Below, in pieces: positions 29,445 through 39,019 of a DNA stretch of 64,000 bases. The first letter of the stretch is position 1; the number at the start of each line of letters is the position of its first letter. The stretch is from contig CAWEOA010000008.1 of assembly GCA_963810615.1 (NCBI GenBank), forward strand, positions 310,001 to 374,000, given 5' to 3'. The notes beneath the pieces are model-generated. The model had not been told where the DNA came from. It saw only the letters and a list, made by a program, of their open reading frames with translations, and searched no databases. Made by a program: the position numbers and the translations under genes. This DNA comes from JARRQJ01 sp963810615. Lineage in GTDB: Bacteria; Pseudomonadota; Gammaproteobacteria; DRLM01.

Positions 29445-30716
29445 TCAGTGTGTCTGGGCTGGCAGTATGGCCATGTTCTGATTGGTCGTGACGGGTTTCG
29501 TCGTCAGGCCGTGGAGGCTGGGGAAGGATTTCCCCGGTACCGAGGCGAGTGCCCTGCGATAACACTCCAGCGCCGCTTCCGGTTGCTTGAGCCGCTCCAG
29601 TAAGGCGCCCAATTCACGGTAGGTCTCGGCCTGCGGTTCGATGGCGAGGCTGGCCTCCAGATAGCTGCGTCCCTTGCCCCACAGTTGATTGCGCACACTG
29701 AGCCGGCCCAGGGTGAGCAGCAGCACCGCGTTATCGGCGTGATGTTTCAGCCAGCGTTCGGCATAAACCAGCTGCGTGGGCAGATTTTCCGAGGGTATCA
29801 GGCCGTAGGCATACACCAGGGCATCGCTCCAGCGGCGATGTATGGCGTCGGCGAGCAGCAAGTCCAGTTGTCCGCCGGCATGAGGGTCGGCGGTACCGAG
29901 GGCGCGGGCGTAATCGAACAACACATCTTCGTTGCGGCGCACATGGCGCGGGGAGCGCTCCCACAATTGGCGTAAATAAGCGCCATCCCTGTTCGCGGCC
30001 GCTTGTGCGAACAGGGCGCGATAGGCCGTACGTTGCAGCTCTTCCGCTTTGCCCACGGTAATGACCTGGCGCCGTTCCAGTTCCGGGATGAGCTGCAGCA
30101 GGTCCTCCCAATCGTCCAGGGCGATCTGGGATTCCATGAGCTTCTTGAGGGTGGCGGCGTGTTTGGGTCGCGCCACATGCAAGCGGGTGAGTATGGCGCG
30201 CGCCTCATCCGCTTGTCGGTGTTGCAGATAATAGGTCGCCTGGGCCAGGCCCACAGCCACATCGGCGCCGGGTTCTTGATTGAGGGCGGCGCGCAGATAG
30301 CTGTCGCGGCGTACCATGGAGCCTTGTGCCTCGGCGGCCTGGGCCGCGGCGAGATAATGCAGTGCCGGGGTATCACTGTCGCGGACCCGCTTCAGCAGCC
30401 ATTTTTCCGCCGACGCCCATTGACCGTCGTTGAGGGCGGTCATGCCGCGGACATAGGCGAGGCGCACCCTGGCCGTGCGCCGCTGGCGCCGCCAGCGGCG
30501 CAGGCGTTGCGGCAGGTAGACGATGCCGCTCCACAAGCGCAGGGAATAATAGAAAGCGATGAACAAAATGATGAGTCCCGCGACGAACAACACCAGGCTG
30601 GATTCTATCGTCCACTCGCCATAGGCGATGACGACGTGACCGCTGTCCTGTTGGGCGGACAGGACCAATGCCACCGTGGCGATCAATACCAGCAGCCCGA
30701 CGATCAGCAACCTCAT
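29445..30716 (-). CDS. hemY: HemY-like TPR membrane protein
   Basis: A 423-residue protein of the proteobacterial HemY family (not the Bacillus protoporphyrinogen oxidase). Two N-terminal transmembrane segments (RLLIVGLLVLIATVALVLS; LVLFVAGLIILFIAFYY) are followed by TPR-type helices to the C-terminus. It is thought to act with HemX in organising late heme synthesis; its exact role is not settled. The ATG at 30716 overlaps the hemX stop by ATGA. Confidence 0.9.
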   Translation of the reverse strand: MRLLIVGLLVLIATVALVLSAQQDSGHVVIAYGEWTIESSLVLFVAGLIILFIAFYYSLRLWSGIVYLPQRLRRWRRQRRTARVRLAYVRGMTALNDGQWASAEKWLLKRVRDSDTPALHYLAAAQAAEAQGSMVRRDSYLRAALNQEPGADVAVGLAQATYYLQHRQADEARAILTRLHVARPKHAATLKKLMESQIALDDWEDLLQLIPELERRQVITVGKAEELQRTAYRALFAQAAANRDGAYLRQLWERSPRHVRRNEDVLFDYARALGTADPHAGGQLDLLLADAIHRRWSDALVYAYGLIPSENLPTQLVYAERWLKHHADNAVLLLTLGRLSVRNQLWGKGRSYLEASLAIEPQAETYRELGALLERLKQPEAALECYRRALASVPGKSFPSLHGLTTKPVTTNQNMAILPAQTH

Positions 30717-31828
30717 GGTTGCGTAGCTCCGGATGCGCGAGGGGCTGGGCGGGCCTTTTGTCCGTTCAGCCATGTCTGCAGGGCATTCAAGGACCCGGAG
30801 ATGTCCGGCAGGTCGGGGGCGATGTCGGTTTGCTGCAGATGCGCCAGTTCCTGAAGTGCGCCGGCCGTGGCGGGGGCATCGTTATCGAAATACTGGGTGA
30901 TCCATTCCTGCGCGGAACGCAGCGTTTGCTGATAGGTTTGGCCGTCGCGGCGCAGCAGGGCGATGCGGGCCGCTTCCAGATTCAGGCGCAGATTTTGGCG
31001 TAGGAAATAGCGTTCGTCAGGGCTGAGCAGCGGGCGGTCGGCTTTGCCGCGGTGCTGGATGCTCACCAAGGACCTGAGTTTTTCCCATAGATCGTGCAGG
31101 ACGCCGCGCCAGCCCGATTGGGGGGCGGTCGCGGTGCTGCTTGGGGACCGTAACGCGGCGCTGGCGATGGGGAGGCGATCGATACCTTGAATAAGAGCAT
31201 TCAGGCTCAAGGCCATACCGTCTATATCGGGTTGGGCGGTGCCGCGCAGTGCGGTGATCTCTTCGGCGAGCAGTCGCCGTACTTCCAGCAGCGCGGGATT
31301 TTTCAGGGCCTGCAGGTGGCGGTCGGCGGCTTGCAATGCCGCCAGGCTGGGGGCGACCTCTCTTTCCAGGTGCAGGCGGTCATTGGCGATCTGCAGCAGG
31401 GTGGCGACTTCCTCCACGTCCCATACCCGCGCGTCGCCGGTGAGTTCGCTGCGCAGGCTTGCCATGGAATCTTCCAGGTCCTGCTGCCGGCCCTGCAGGG
31501 TCTTGATATCTGCCGTCAACGCTGTATCGACGTGCTGCTCAAGTTTATTGGTGCGCTGCTGTAGGGCTTCCAATTGTTGATGGATCGTTTCCTGATCGGC
31601 GCTGAGCTGCCGAGTCATGGACTGGAGGGTGTGCCACAAGAAATAGCCGCCCGCGCCGATGGCCGCCAGCACCAGCAGCGCGAACAAGCTTCGCCATACC
31701 CTGCCGCCGCTGCTGTGCTTCTTGCGGGAAGGACGATCGTGCTTTTGAGCCTCGACAGGTTTGGCGCCGGCTGCGTCCGGCGCAGGCGCTTTGCCGGCGG
31801 GCTGCTTGGGAGGAGAAGTTTCGCTCAT
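30713..31828 (-). CDS. hemX: HemX-like membrane protein
   Basis: A 371-residue protein with a long charged, Pro/Ala-rich cytoplasmic N-terminus, one transmembrane helix (SLFALLVLAAIGAGGYFLW), a coiled coil (QSMTRQLSADQETIHQQLEAL) and a C-terminal helical domain. Databases label the family uroporphyrinogen-III C-methyltransferase, but no SAM motif is visible and the label is probably wrong. It sits between hemD and hemY, with the usual hemC-D-X-Y order. Confidence 0.9.
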   Translation of the reverse strand: MSETSPPKQPAGKAPAPDAAGAKPVEAQKHDRPSRKKHSSGGRVWRSLFALLVLAAIGAGGYFLWHTLQSMTRQLSADQETIHQQLEALQQRTNKLEQHVDTALTADIKTLQGRQQDLEDSMASLRSELTGDARVWDVEEVATLLQIANDRLHLEREVAPSLAALQAADRHLQALKNPALLEVRRLLAEEITALRGTAQPDIDGMALSLNALIQGIDRLPIASAALRSPSSTATAPQSGWRGVLHDLWEKLRSLVSIQHRGKADRPLLSPDERYFLRQNLRLNLEAARIALLRRDGQTYQQTLRSAQEWITQYFDNDAPATAGALQELAHLQQTDIAPDLPDISGSLNALQTWLNGQKARPAPRASGATQP

Positions 31829-31845
31829 GCTCTATCCTTGATGTC

Positions 31846-32622
31846 TCATGTTTTCGCATATGCCGTACAGGCGGCCACCATGGCCTCGTCCGAGGCCAGA
31901 CTGGCCGTCAGCGCGGGGTGCTTGAATCCCAGTTGCGCGGCCAGCTGGGCGACGCGGGGGCTGATCGCCGCCAGCTGTGTAGTCAATAACCATTCCCGGC
32001 GCTGCTCCATGTCGGCCATCTCCACCAGATTTTGCAATCCATCCTGACTGGTTACCATGACGATATCAATCTTTGCGCCTTGCGGGACAATATCGGCAAG
32101 CCGGATGTCAGGTTTGATGCGGCGGTAGACTTCGGCATAGCTGACCTGGGCACCGCGCCGCTGCAGGGTTTCCGCCAGCAGCTCCCGGCCGCCGACGCCA
32201 CGAAAGATCGCGATGTGCTTGCCCGTGAGGGATTGCAGCTCCGCCGTGGCGAGCAATGCCTCGCTGTTGTACGGTGGCGCCGCCTGTATATCGATACGGC
32301 CGCAATGGCGCACTAAAGCCTCGGCGGTGCGTTGTCCTACCGCCGCCAGTCGCAGCTGCGCGGGGATCTCGCTGTGGCGGCGGATCAGCGCTATGGCTCT
32401 TTCCACCGCATTGGTGCTGACAAAGATGGCGATGTCGAATTCGTCGAGGCCTTGCACGATCGCCAGCGCCGGTTCCAAGTCAGCCGGATCTTCCACCGCC
32501 AAGGCCGGCAGCAGGATCGGGATACCGCCCGCCGCGCTGATCAGTTCGCACAGATGCGCGGCCTGGTGGGCGGGGCGCGTCACCATGATATGCAGTCCCT
32601 GCAGTGCTTGTGATCCAGCCAT
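31846..32622 (-). CDS. hemD: Uroporphyrinogen-III synthase
   Basis: Cyclises hydroxymethylbilane with D-ring inversion. The 258-residue product shows the family N-terminus (HIMVTRPAHQAAHLCELI), IAIFVSTNAVERAI, LAAVGQRTAEAL and a C-terminal VMVTSQDGLQNL. The ATG at 32622 gives about 12 residues before VTRP, as in homologues; an ATG at 32661 is also possible and neither has a strong ribosome site. It lies between hemC and hemX on the same strand. Confidence 0.92.
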   Translation of the reverse strand: MAGSQALQGLHIMVTRPAHQAAHLCELISAAGGIPILLPALAVEDPADLEPALAIVQGLDEFDIAIFVSTNAVERAIALIRRHSEIPAQLRLAAVGQRTAEALVRHCGRIDIQAAPPYNSEALLATAELQSLTGKHIAIFRGVGGRELLAETLQRRGAQVSYAEVYRRIKPDIRLADIVPQGAKIDIVMVTSQDGLQNLVEMADMEQRREWLLTTQLAAISPRVAQLAAQLGFKHPALTASLASDEAMVAACTAYAKT

Positions 32623-32687
32623 GTCAAGCCGCGGCCGTCGCCGCGCATCTCCTTTCCCCATATCGCGTCCCGGGCGGTCGCAACTGC

Positions 32688-33626
32688 TTAGCTGTCCGCC
32701 GCCGCATACACCGCCTTGAGGATGGTGCCGGCACCCCGCGCCAATAAATCGTCCGCCAGGGTGATGCCCAGAGCAGCCGCCTCGCCGGGTGTGCCGCGAA
32801 TCTCGCCGCGCACCACTTGGCTGCCGTCCGGATAGCCTACCAAGCCGCGCAGCAACAAGGTATCAGCTTCCAGGATCGCGTGGCCGGCGATGGGAACCTG
32901 GCAACCGCCTTCCAGACGGTGGTTCATGGCGCGTTCGGCGCTGACCCGTATCTGGGTGGGCGAATGATTCAGGGTGGCGATCAGTCGATTGACCTCCAGG
33001 TCGTCGCTGCGGCACTCGATGCCCACCGCCCCCTGGCCGATGGCCGGCAGGCTTATGGTGGTATCCAGATAAGCGGTGATGCGTTCGCCGAAACCGAGGC
33101 GCAACAGACCGGCGGCGGCGAGGATGATGGCGTCGAAATCACCGCCATCCAGCTTGGCCAGACGCGTGTTGACGTTGCCGCGCAGGGTCAGGATCTGTAG
33201 ATCGGGGCGCAGTACTTTGAGCTGGCACTGGCGGCGCAGGCTGGAGGTGCCTACCCGCGCGCCCTGAGGAAGGGCGGCTAGAGTGGCATAGTGCTGCGAG
33301 ACGAAGGCGTCACGCGGGTCTTCCCGCTCGCAGATTACCGGCAGGTGCAGGCCAGCGGGTAACTCTACCGGCACATCTTTCATCGAATGCACCGCCAGAT
33401 CGGCGCGGCCGCCCAGCAATCCGTCTTCCAGTTCCTTGACGAACAGGCCCTTGCCACCCACCTTGGCCAGCGGGCTGTCGAGCACCTTGTCACCCTGGGT
33501 GGTCATGCGTACCAGCTCCACCTCCAGGCCCGGGTGGGCGGCGATGAGGCGGTCGCGGACAAATTCCGCCTGCCACAGGGCCAGCGGACTCTTGCGGGTG
33601 GCGATGCGTAATGTTTTTTTGCTCAT
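32688..33626 (-). CDS. hemC: Porphobilinogen deaminase (hydroxymethylbilane synthase)
   Basis: Joins four porphobilinogens into hydroxymethylbilane on a dipyrromethane cofactor. The cofactor-bearing C242 lies in RLEGGCQVPIAGHA. The N-terminus (LRIATRKSPLALWQAEFV) and the TQGDKVLDSPLAKVGGKG block with the catalytic Asp region are typical. Length 312 matches E. coli (313). It is first gene of the hemCDXY run and divergent from argH. Confidence 0.97.
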   Translation of the reverse strand: MSKKTLRIATRKSPLALWQAEFVRDRLIAAHPGLEVELVRMTTQGDKVLDSPLAKVGGKGLFVKELEDGLLGGRADLAVHSMKDVPVELPAGLHLPVICEREDPRDAFVSQHYATLAALPQGARVGTSSLRRQCQLKVLRPDLQILTLRGNVNTRLAKLDGGDFDAIILAAAGLLRLGFGERITAYLDTTISLPAIGQGAVGIECRSDDLEVNRLIATLNHSPTQIRVSAERAMNHRLEGGCQVPIAGHAILEADTLLLRGLVGYPDGSQVVRGEIRGTPGEAAALGITLADDLLARGAGTILKAVYAAADS

Positions 33627-33748
33627 GGAACGGCTCGGTATTCAGTATGGCCGCTAATCGTACGGCGTGTTGCGCTCCAGGGCAAACCCTGGGGCGGCCG
33701 GGTCGGGAAACTTGGTATACTGCCGGGCTCGAGTCAAGGATTTGCAGG

Positions 33749-35134
33749 ATGGCACAGGACAATACCCATAAACCCTGGGCGGGGCGCTTCACCGAGGCGA
33801 CCGACCGTTTCGTGGAAGAATTCACCGCCTCGGTCAACTTCGACAAGCGTTTGTACCGCCATGACATCGCCGGCTCCCTGGCCCATGCTCGCATGCTGCA
33901 GCAGGTCGGGGTGTTGAGTGCGGCGGAGTGCGAAACCATCGTCAAGGGCTTGCAGGATATTCAGGCCGAGATCGAACGCGACGACTTCGCTTGGTCCCTG
34001 TCCCTGGAAGACGTGCACATGAATATCGAGGCGCGCCTGACGGAGCGCATCGGTATCGCGGGCAAGAAGCTCCATACCGGGCGGTCGCGCAACGATCAGG
34101 TGGCCACCGACATCCGCCTGTACTTGCGCGACGAGATCGATGCGTTGGACCGAGAGCTGCGGCGTCTCCAACTCGCCTTGCTGGAGGTGGCGGAGCGGGA
34201 GGCGGATACTATCCTCCCCGGCTTTACCCATCTGCAGGTGGCGCAGCCGGTGACCTTCGGTCACCACCTGCTGGCCTGGTTCGAGATGCTGGTGCGGGAC
34301 CGGGAGCGTCTGCGGGATTGTCGCAGGCGGGTCAATGTTATGCCCCTGGGGGCGGCTGCCCTGGCGGGGACCAGCTATCCCATCGATCGTGCCTATACCG
34401 CCAAGCTGCTGGGCTTTGATGCCGTGGCCGAGAATTCCCTGGATGCGGTCAGTGATCGCGACTTCGCCATTGAGTTCACCGCCGCCGCCGCCCTGGTGAT
34501 GACGCATCTGTCTCGCTTCTCCGAGGAACTGATCCTGTGGGCCTCCGCCCAGTTCGATTTCGTCAACCTCCCGGATCGTTTCTGCACCGGCTCATCCATC
34601 ATGCCGCAGAAGAAGAATCCCGATGTGCCGGAGCTGGTGCGCGGCAAGAGTGGACGGGTCAACGGCGATCTGGTGGCCCTGCTCACCCTGATGAAGGGTC
34701 AGCCGCTGGCCTATAACAAAGACAATCAGGAGGATAAGGAGCCGTTGTTCGACAGCATCGATACGGTCAAGGCCTGCGTGCGCGCTTACGCCGATATGGT
34801 TCCGGCCATCGAGACCAAACGGGACAATATGTACCGCGCGGCATTGAGCGGCTATGCCACGGCCACCGATCTTGCCGATTACCTGGTAGGTAAGGGCGTG
34901 CCCTTCCGAGATGCCCATGAGGTGGTGGGGAAAGCAGTGCGCTACGGTATCGAGCGCAATCAGGATCTGGCCGCCATGGAGCTGGCGGATTTACAGCAGT
35001 TCTCCTCCGTGATCGGTGAAGACGTTTTCAAGGTCTTGAGTCTGGAGGGTTCGGTGGCTTTGCGCGATCACTTGGGCGGTACCGCGCCGCGGCAGGTGCG
35101 GGCTGCCATAGAGCGTGCTCGGGCGCGAATCTAA
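33749..35134 (+). CDS. argH: Argininosuccinate lyase
   Basis: Last step of arginine synthesis: argininosuccinate to arginine and fumarate. The fumarase/aspartase signature GSSIMPQKKNPD and the TGRSRNDQVATD and THLQVAQPVTFGHH blocks are intact. Length is 461. The ATG at 33749 (MAQDNTHKPWAGRF) fits the family; the open frame extends upstream to 33611 over the hemC promoter region without support. A TATACT box at 33715 may be its -10. Confidence 0.97.
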   Translation: MAQDNTHKPWAGRFTEATDRFVEEFTASVNFDKRLYRHDIAGSLAHARMLQQVGVLSAAECETIVKGLQDIQAEIERDDFAWSLSLEDVHMNIEARLTERIGIAGKKLHTGRSRNDQVATDIRLYLRDEIDALDRELRRLQLALLEVAEREADTILPGFTHLQVAQPVTFGHHLLAWFEMLVRDRERLRDCRRRVNVMPLGAAALAGTSYPIDRAYTAKLLGFDAVAENSLDAVSDRDFAIEFTAAAALVMTHLSRFSEELILWASAQFDFVNLPDRFCTGSSIMPQKKNPDVPELVRGKSGRVNGDLVALLTLMKGQPLAYNKDNQEDKEPLFDSIDTVKACVRAYADMVPAIETKRDNMYRAALSGYATATDLADYLVGKGVPFRDAHEVVGKAVRYGIERNQDLAAMELADLQQFSSVIGEDVFKVLSLEGSVALRDHLGGTAPRQVRAAIERARARI

Positions 35135-35146
35135 CGGCTCGTTCCT

Positions 35147-35980
35147 CTAACTATTCTCTTGTTCGAGCATCTCCCGGGCGCGTCGTAACAGCTTAGCGCG
35201 GTCATCACCCAGCATCCAGCCCGCTACCCCGAATTGGGCGACCAGGGTGATGGGGAGGCCGGTCCTGGAGCAGGGGGTAAGCTCGGCGAGACGGTGACGC
35301 AGTTTTTCCAGGAGCTGGGTCGCGGCATCGAAGTTGGTTTCGGGCAATACCAGTAGGAACTCGTCTCTATCGAAACGGCCGATGAGATCCGCCCAGCGCA
35401 TCTGATCTTTCAACATTTGCGTGACGGCGGTGAGCGCGATGTCGCCGTTGCCCATGCCGAATTCCGTTTCGATGTCCTGCAGATTATCGATGCGCAGCCG
35501 TATCACCGACAGTGGATTATGGTAGCGTCGGCTGCGGGAAACCAGGGGTTCCAGTCCCTGCAACAATGCCTGGCGATTGGGCAGGCCGGTGATCGAATCG
35601 CGGGTAATATGCTGGGCCAACTCCTCGCTGAGGCGCGCCCGGTCCTCGCGAATTTTCTGCAGATCGCTGATGTCCGCGTAGTAGTGAAGGGCGCCGCCCG
35701 CGACATTTAACTTGGTGCGCCAAGCCTGTAACCATCGGTCGGGTCGATTAGCGGTGGCCTCGAGAAGCAGGGTCGGTTCAGGACTGAAAAGTAGACCGCG
35801 CCAGTCGGGGTCGACACTGGCTTCGTCTTTGCCTATCAGTTGCTCTCGCGTGATCCCCAAGAGCGTTTCCAGGGCCTGGTTAAGCCAGGTGATGTGTCCC
35901 GTCTTATCCAGAATCAAGACCCCGATCGGGGCATTGGATAGTGCCTCGGTGGCGATCCCTGAGCTGAGTGGTTGATCCAT
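35147..35980 (-). CDS. PAS-GGDEF protein with altered GGDEF signature
   Basis: A 277-residue cytoplasmic protein with an N-terminal PAS domain (APIGVLILDKTGHITWLNQALETLLGI, shown here only in part by LILDKTGHITWLN) and a C-terminal GGDEF fold (DSITGLPNRQALL). The signature reads D204-R205-D206-E207-F208, so both glycines are replaced while the metal-ligand Asp/Glu remain. The inhibitory-site RxxD (R195, D198) is kept. It may be an inactive cyclase that binds c-di-GMP, or a cyclase of changed activity. It ends 12 nt from the convergent argH. Confidence 0.83.
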   Translation of the reverse strand: MDQPLSSGIATEALSNAPIGVLILDKTGHITWLNQALETLLGITREQLIGKDEASVDPDWRGLLFSPEPTLLLEATANRPDRWLQAWRTKLNVAGGALHYYADISDLQKIREDRARLSEELAQHITRDSITGLPNRQALLQGLEPLVSRSRRYHNPLSVIRLRIDNLQDIETEFGMGNGDIALTAVTQMLKDQMRWADLIGRFDRDEFLLVLPETNFDAATQLLEKLRHRLAELTPCSRTGLPITLVAQFGVAGWMLGDDRAKLLRRAREMLEQENS

Positions 35981-36151
35981 GACGCTTCTCTCTGTGACTG
36001 ATAGGTGGATATAACAAATGGAACGGCATTTAGGCAAGCGAGCTTTAAATGGAGTGAGGCCGGCGGCCGGGCCCGCTAATGACCGGTGGCGCCGGGGACG
36101 GATGCTCCAGATTTGAGTCCGTCGGCCGATAACAGGGCTGGGTGATATCTG

Positions 36152-39007
36152 ATGCAACCAGCACAACTAAAAGAGGGATTGGTCACAGTCTCGGCCATTA
36201 AGCAGCGATTTTTGCTGCTCAATCGGGAGAGGCTACGCCGCGCCCAGGATTCCATGCGCGAGCGGCAGCGGGACATCCTTGATTTGCTGCCTTTGCTGTT
36301 TCACGTCAATCACCCCATTCTCCCGGGTTATGTGAGCAATGAATGCCCGGTAGGCGTATCCGACTATCGGCCCTCCAAACGCGCTCTGCATGCGGTCAAA
36401 AAGATCGCGATCAGTTTTGATTATCGGCGCAAGGCTTTACCGCGTTACGACGTATATTCGCTGTTCATGATGGGCAGCAGCGGCACCATCGCCTATTCTC
36501 AAGCCAGTGATTTCGATATCTGGATCTGTCATCGGCCCGACATGACTGCGGAACAAGTGGCCGCCCTGCAACAGAAGGCGACCTTGATCGAGCAGTGGGC
36601 GGACACCCTCGACCTGGAAGTTCATTTTTTTCTGATTAATCCCCGGCATTTTAAGGAGGGTCAACATGCCGACCTTTCCAAAGAAAGCAGCGGTACCGCC
36701 CAGCACTATTTATTGTTGGAAGAGTTTTACCGCACCGGGCTGCTGTTGGCGGGGCGCTATCCATTGTGGTGGTTGGTGCCGCCCGAACGGGAAGCGGATT
36801 ATGAAGCGTATATGAAGTCCTTGGTTGAAAAGCGGCATATCAATGAAAATGAATTTGTCGACTTCGGGAATATTGCCCAGGTTCCGGCCGAGGAATTTTT
36901 CGGTGCCGCATTATGGCAATTGTTCAAGGGTATCGACTCTCCCTATAAGTCGGTGCTGAAGCTGTTACTGATGGAGATTTACGCCAGTCAGTACCCCAAT
37001 ATCAATCTCCTCTGTCAGCGCTTTAAGCAGGAGATATATAGCGGAGAGACCTCTCTCGATCGTCTTGACCCCTATATCATGCTCTACCGCGCGATCGCGG
37101 AGTATCTGGAAAGCGCCTCTGAGTTCGATCGACTGGATTTCGCGCGACGTTGTTTTTATTTTAAGGTCAACGAACGTCTAAGTGCCAAGGTCGCGCCGCG
37201 CTATGTAACATGGCGTCGTGAGTTAGTGCAGTCGTTGGCTGAGGAATGGGGGTGGGGTGGCGTTTACCTCGAGATGTTGGATGGCCGTTCCAGCTGGAAG
37301 ATCAATCGTGTGTTGCGCGAACGGAAAATTCTCGTCAATGAATTAACCCATTGCTATCGCATTCTGTCCAATTTTGCGCGTGAGCATGCGGGCTTGATGC
37401 TGATCAATCAGAAAGATATCACGGTGCTTGGCCGCAAGCTCTATGCCGCCTTCGAGCGCAAGGCCGGCAAGGTGGAGATTATCAATCGCGGCATATCGGA
37501 TAATCTTTGGGAAGGCCAGGTATCCCTGCATCAGTTCTTCTCTCCGGAGGGGCAGGAGGTGTGGGCATTGTTCCGAGGTGCCGTTGCCGCCGCTGACATC
37601 GCCATAAACATGCCGCTCAAACGCGGCCGCACCATGAGCGAATTGCTGGTCTGGAGCTATTGCAACGGCTTGCTCGATGATCGCTCGTCGATTGTTCTGC
37701 AAACGCAAAGTAGCCATCTTACCCTGCGTGAATTGAGTAGCATGATTCAGGTTTTACAGCGTGCATTTCCGATCAAGAACGTCATGGAGACTGATATCAA
37801 TGATCTGGCTTATCCGGCACGCATAGTTACGGCGGCGGTTTTTATTAATGTCGGCATCGATCCGCTGCATCAGCATACCCGCGAGGGCAGGCATCTTACG
37901 ACCGCGCGCACCGATGCGCTCAACTTCAGCGGCCTGGCCGAAAATTTGGCCTTGACCTTTGATCAGACGATATTGACCAGCTGGAAAGAAGTGTTGACCT
38001 TTCGTTACATGGGGGTGGACGGCTTGTTGAGCTGCATCAGCGAGTATCTGCAGTGGGCGCCTCCCGGTGGCGGTGTCTCGCCTTCCATGCCCGCGGTATT
38101 GTGTTTCTCGTCGAATAGAGGTGCGGCGATCAGCAAGCGTATCAGGGAATTGTTCGGCGACATATTGGCCTGCTATTACGGTGACGGCGAAGTTCATGCA
38201 TCGCGTTATATCCTGGCGGTCGAGCAGGCTTTTTACGCGCTTTTTTTAGAGAACTCCATCTTGCGTTACAGCAAATTGGGTGGTCATGACGAGCTGATGC
38301 GCTATCTCTCCGAAAGCCAGGCCGTATTCAGTCCCGTTGTAATCGATCGTTATGCATTTGACGACGCCTTCTTGCCCTTAATCTTCAAGCTTAACCGTCC
38401 CGGCGTGATTCAGATTGTGTACCGGGTGGATGGCAAATTGGCGGATGTTTATGTGGTGGATGAACGCGGCTCGCTGTTTAATCAGCGTATGGTATTTTTT
38501 GATCGTAGTGCCTTGGTCGAGCATTTAAAGATGTTTTTTGGGGCGGTCATTACGCGGCAACAGAATGATATATCGATTGGTGACAGCGATATGCCCTCGC
38601 CTGAAGTCGAATTCTACGAGGCGGTGAAGGACCATGGCGGCGGCCGCCGGCTGGCGCGCGCAGCTGTCGAAATGGACAAGCCCAAGGCGCACTATTTCAA
38701 TGTGCAGGTAATCAGCGATGCCAGTGAGGATGATCCATCACGCTTCACTATCTATTGCAATGATGTAGAGTTTCCGGGTCTTCAGTACGGCGAAAAGCTG
38801 TTTGACGCCGTCGCGGCCTTTATGTTGAAGCAACGAGAAAACAGATCGCGTTACCCAATTTACATTACCGATATCGATTTGCCCCGCGCCGTGTTTGGCG
38901 TTGAGGCCGGCGGCCGCATCCAAACCATCCATTTCTTAAATTACAAAAAGCAGATCGAAGAACAGCTCACTCAGGCGGTTGATAGAGTCAGTGCCTTGAA
39001 TAAATAA
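36152..39007 (+). CDS. cyaA: Class I adenylate cyclase
   Basis: Makes cAMP from ATP for CRP control. The 951-residue length and domains fit the gammaproteobacterial class I enzyme (E. coli 848 residues, so this one is about 100 longer). The catalytic N-domain has MGSSGTIAYSQASDFDIW, with D120 and D122 as probable metal ligands, then HFFLINP. The C-terminal half is the regulatory region. The ATG at 36152 begins MQPAQLKEGL. It is divergent from the GGDEF gene, placing two nucleotide-second-messenger genes side by side. Confidence 0.93.
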   Translation: MQPAQLKEGLVTVSAIKQRFLLLNRERLRRAQDSMRERQRDILDLLPLLFHVNHPILPGYVSNECPVGVSDYRPSKRALHAVKKIAISFDYRRKALPRYDVYSLFMMGSSGTIAYSQASDFDIWICHRPDMTAEQVAALQQKATLIEQWADTLDLEVHFFLINPRHFKEGQHADLSKESSGTAQHYLLLEEFYRTGLLLAGRYPLWWLVPPEREADYEAYMKSLVEKRHINENEFVDFGNIAQVPAEEFFGAALWQLFKGIDSPYKSVLKLLLMEIYASQYPNINLLCQRFKQEIYSGETSLDRLDPYIMLYRAIAEYLESASEFDRLDFARRCFYFKVNERLSAKVAPRYVTWRRELVQSLAEEWGWGGVYLEMLDGRSSWKINRVLRERKILVNELTHCYRILSNFAREHAGLMLINQKDITVLGRKLYAAFERKAGKVEIINRGISDNLWEGQVSLHQFFSPEGQEVWALFRGAVAAADIAINMPLKRGRTMSELLVWSYCNGLLDDRSSIVLQTQSSHLTLRELSSMIQVLQRAFPIKNVMETDINDLAYPARIVTAAVFINVGIDPLHQHTREGRHLTTARTDALNFSGLAENLALTFDQTILTSWKEVLTFRYMGVDGLLSCISEYLQWAPPGGGVSPSMPAVLCFSSNRGAAISKRIRELFGDILACYYGDGEVHASRYILAVEQAFYALFLENSILRYSKLGGHDELMRYLSESQAVFSPVVIDRYAFDDAFLPLIFKLNRPGVIQIVYRVDGKLADVYVVDERGSLFNQRMVFFDRSALVEHLKMFFGAVITRQQNDISIGDSDMPSPEVEFYEAVKDHGGGRRLARAAVEMDKPKAHYFNVQVISDASEDDPSRFTIYCNDVEFPGLQYGEKLFDAVAAFMLKQRENRSRYPIYITDIDLPRAVFGVEAGGRIQTIHFLNYKKQIEEQLTQAVDRVSALNK

Positions 39008-39019
39008 GTAGAGGGACGC

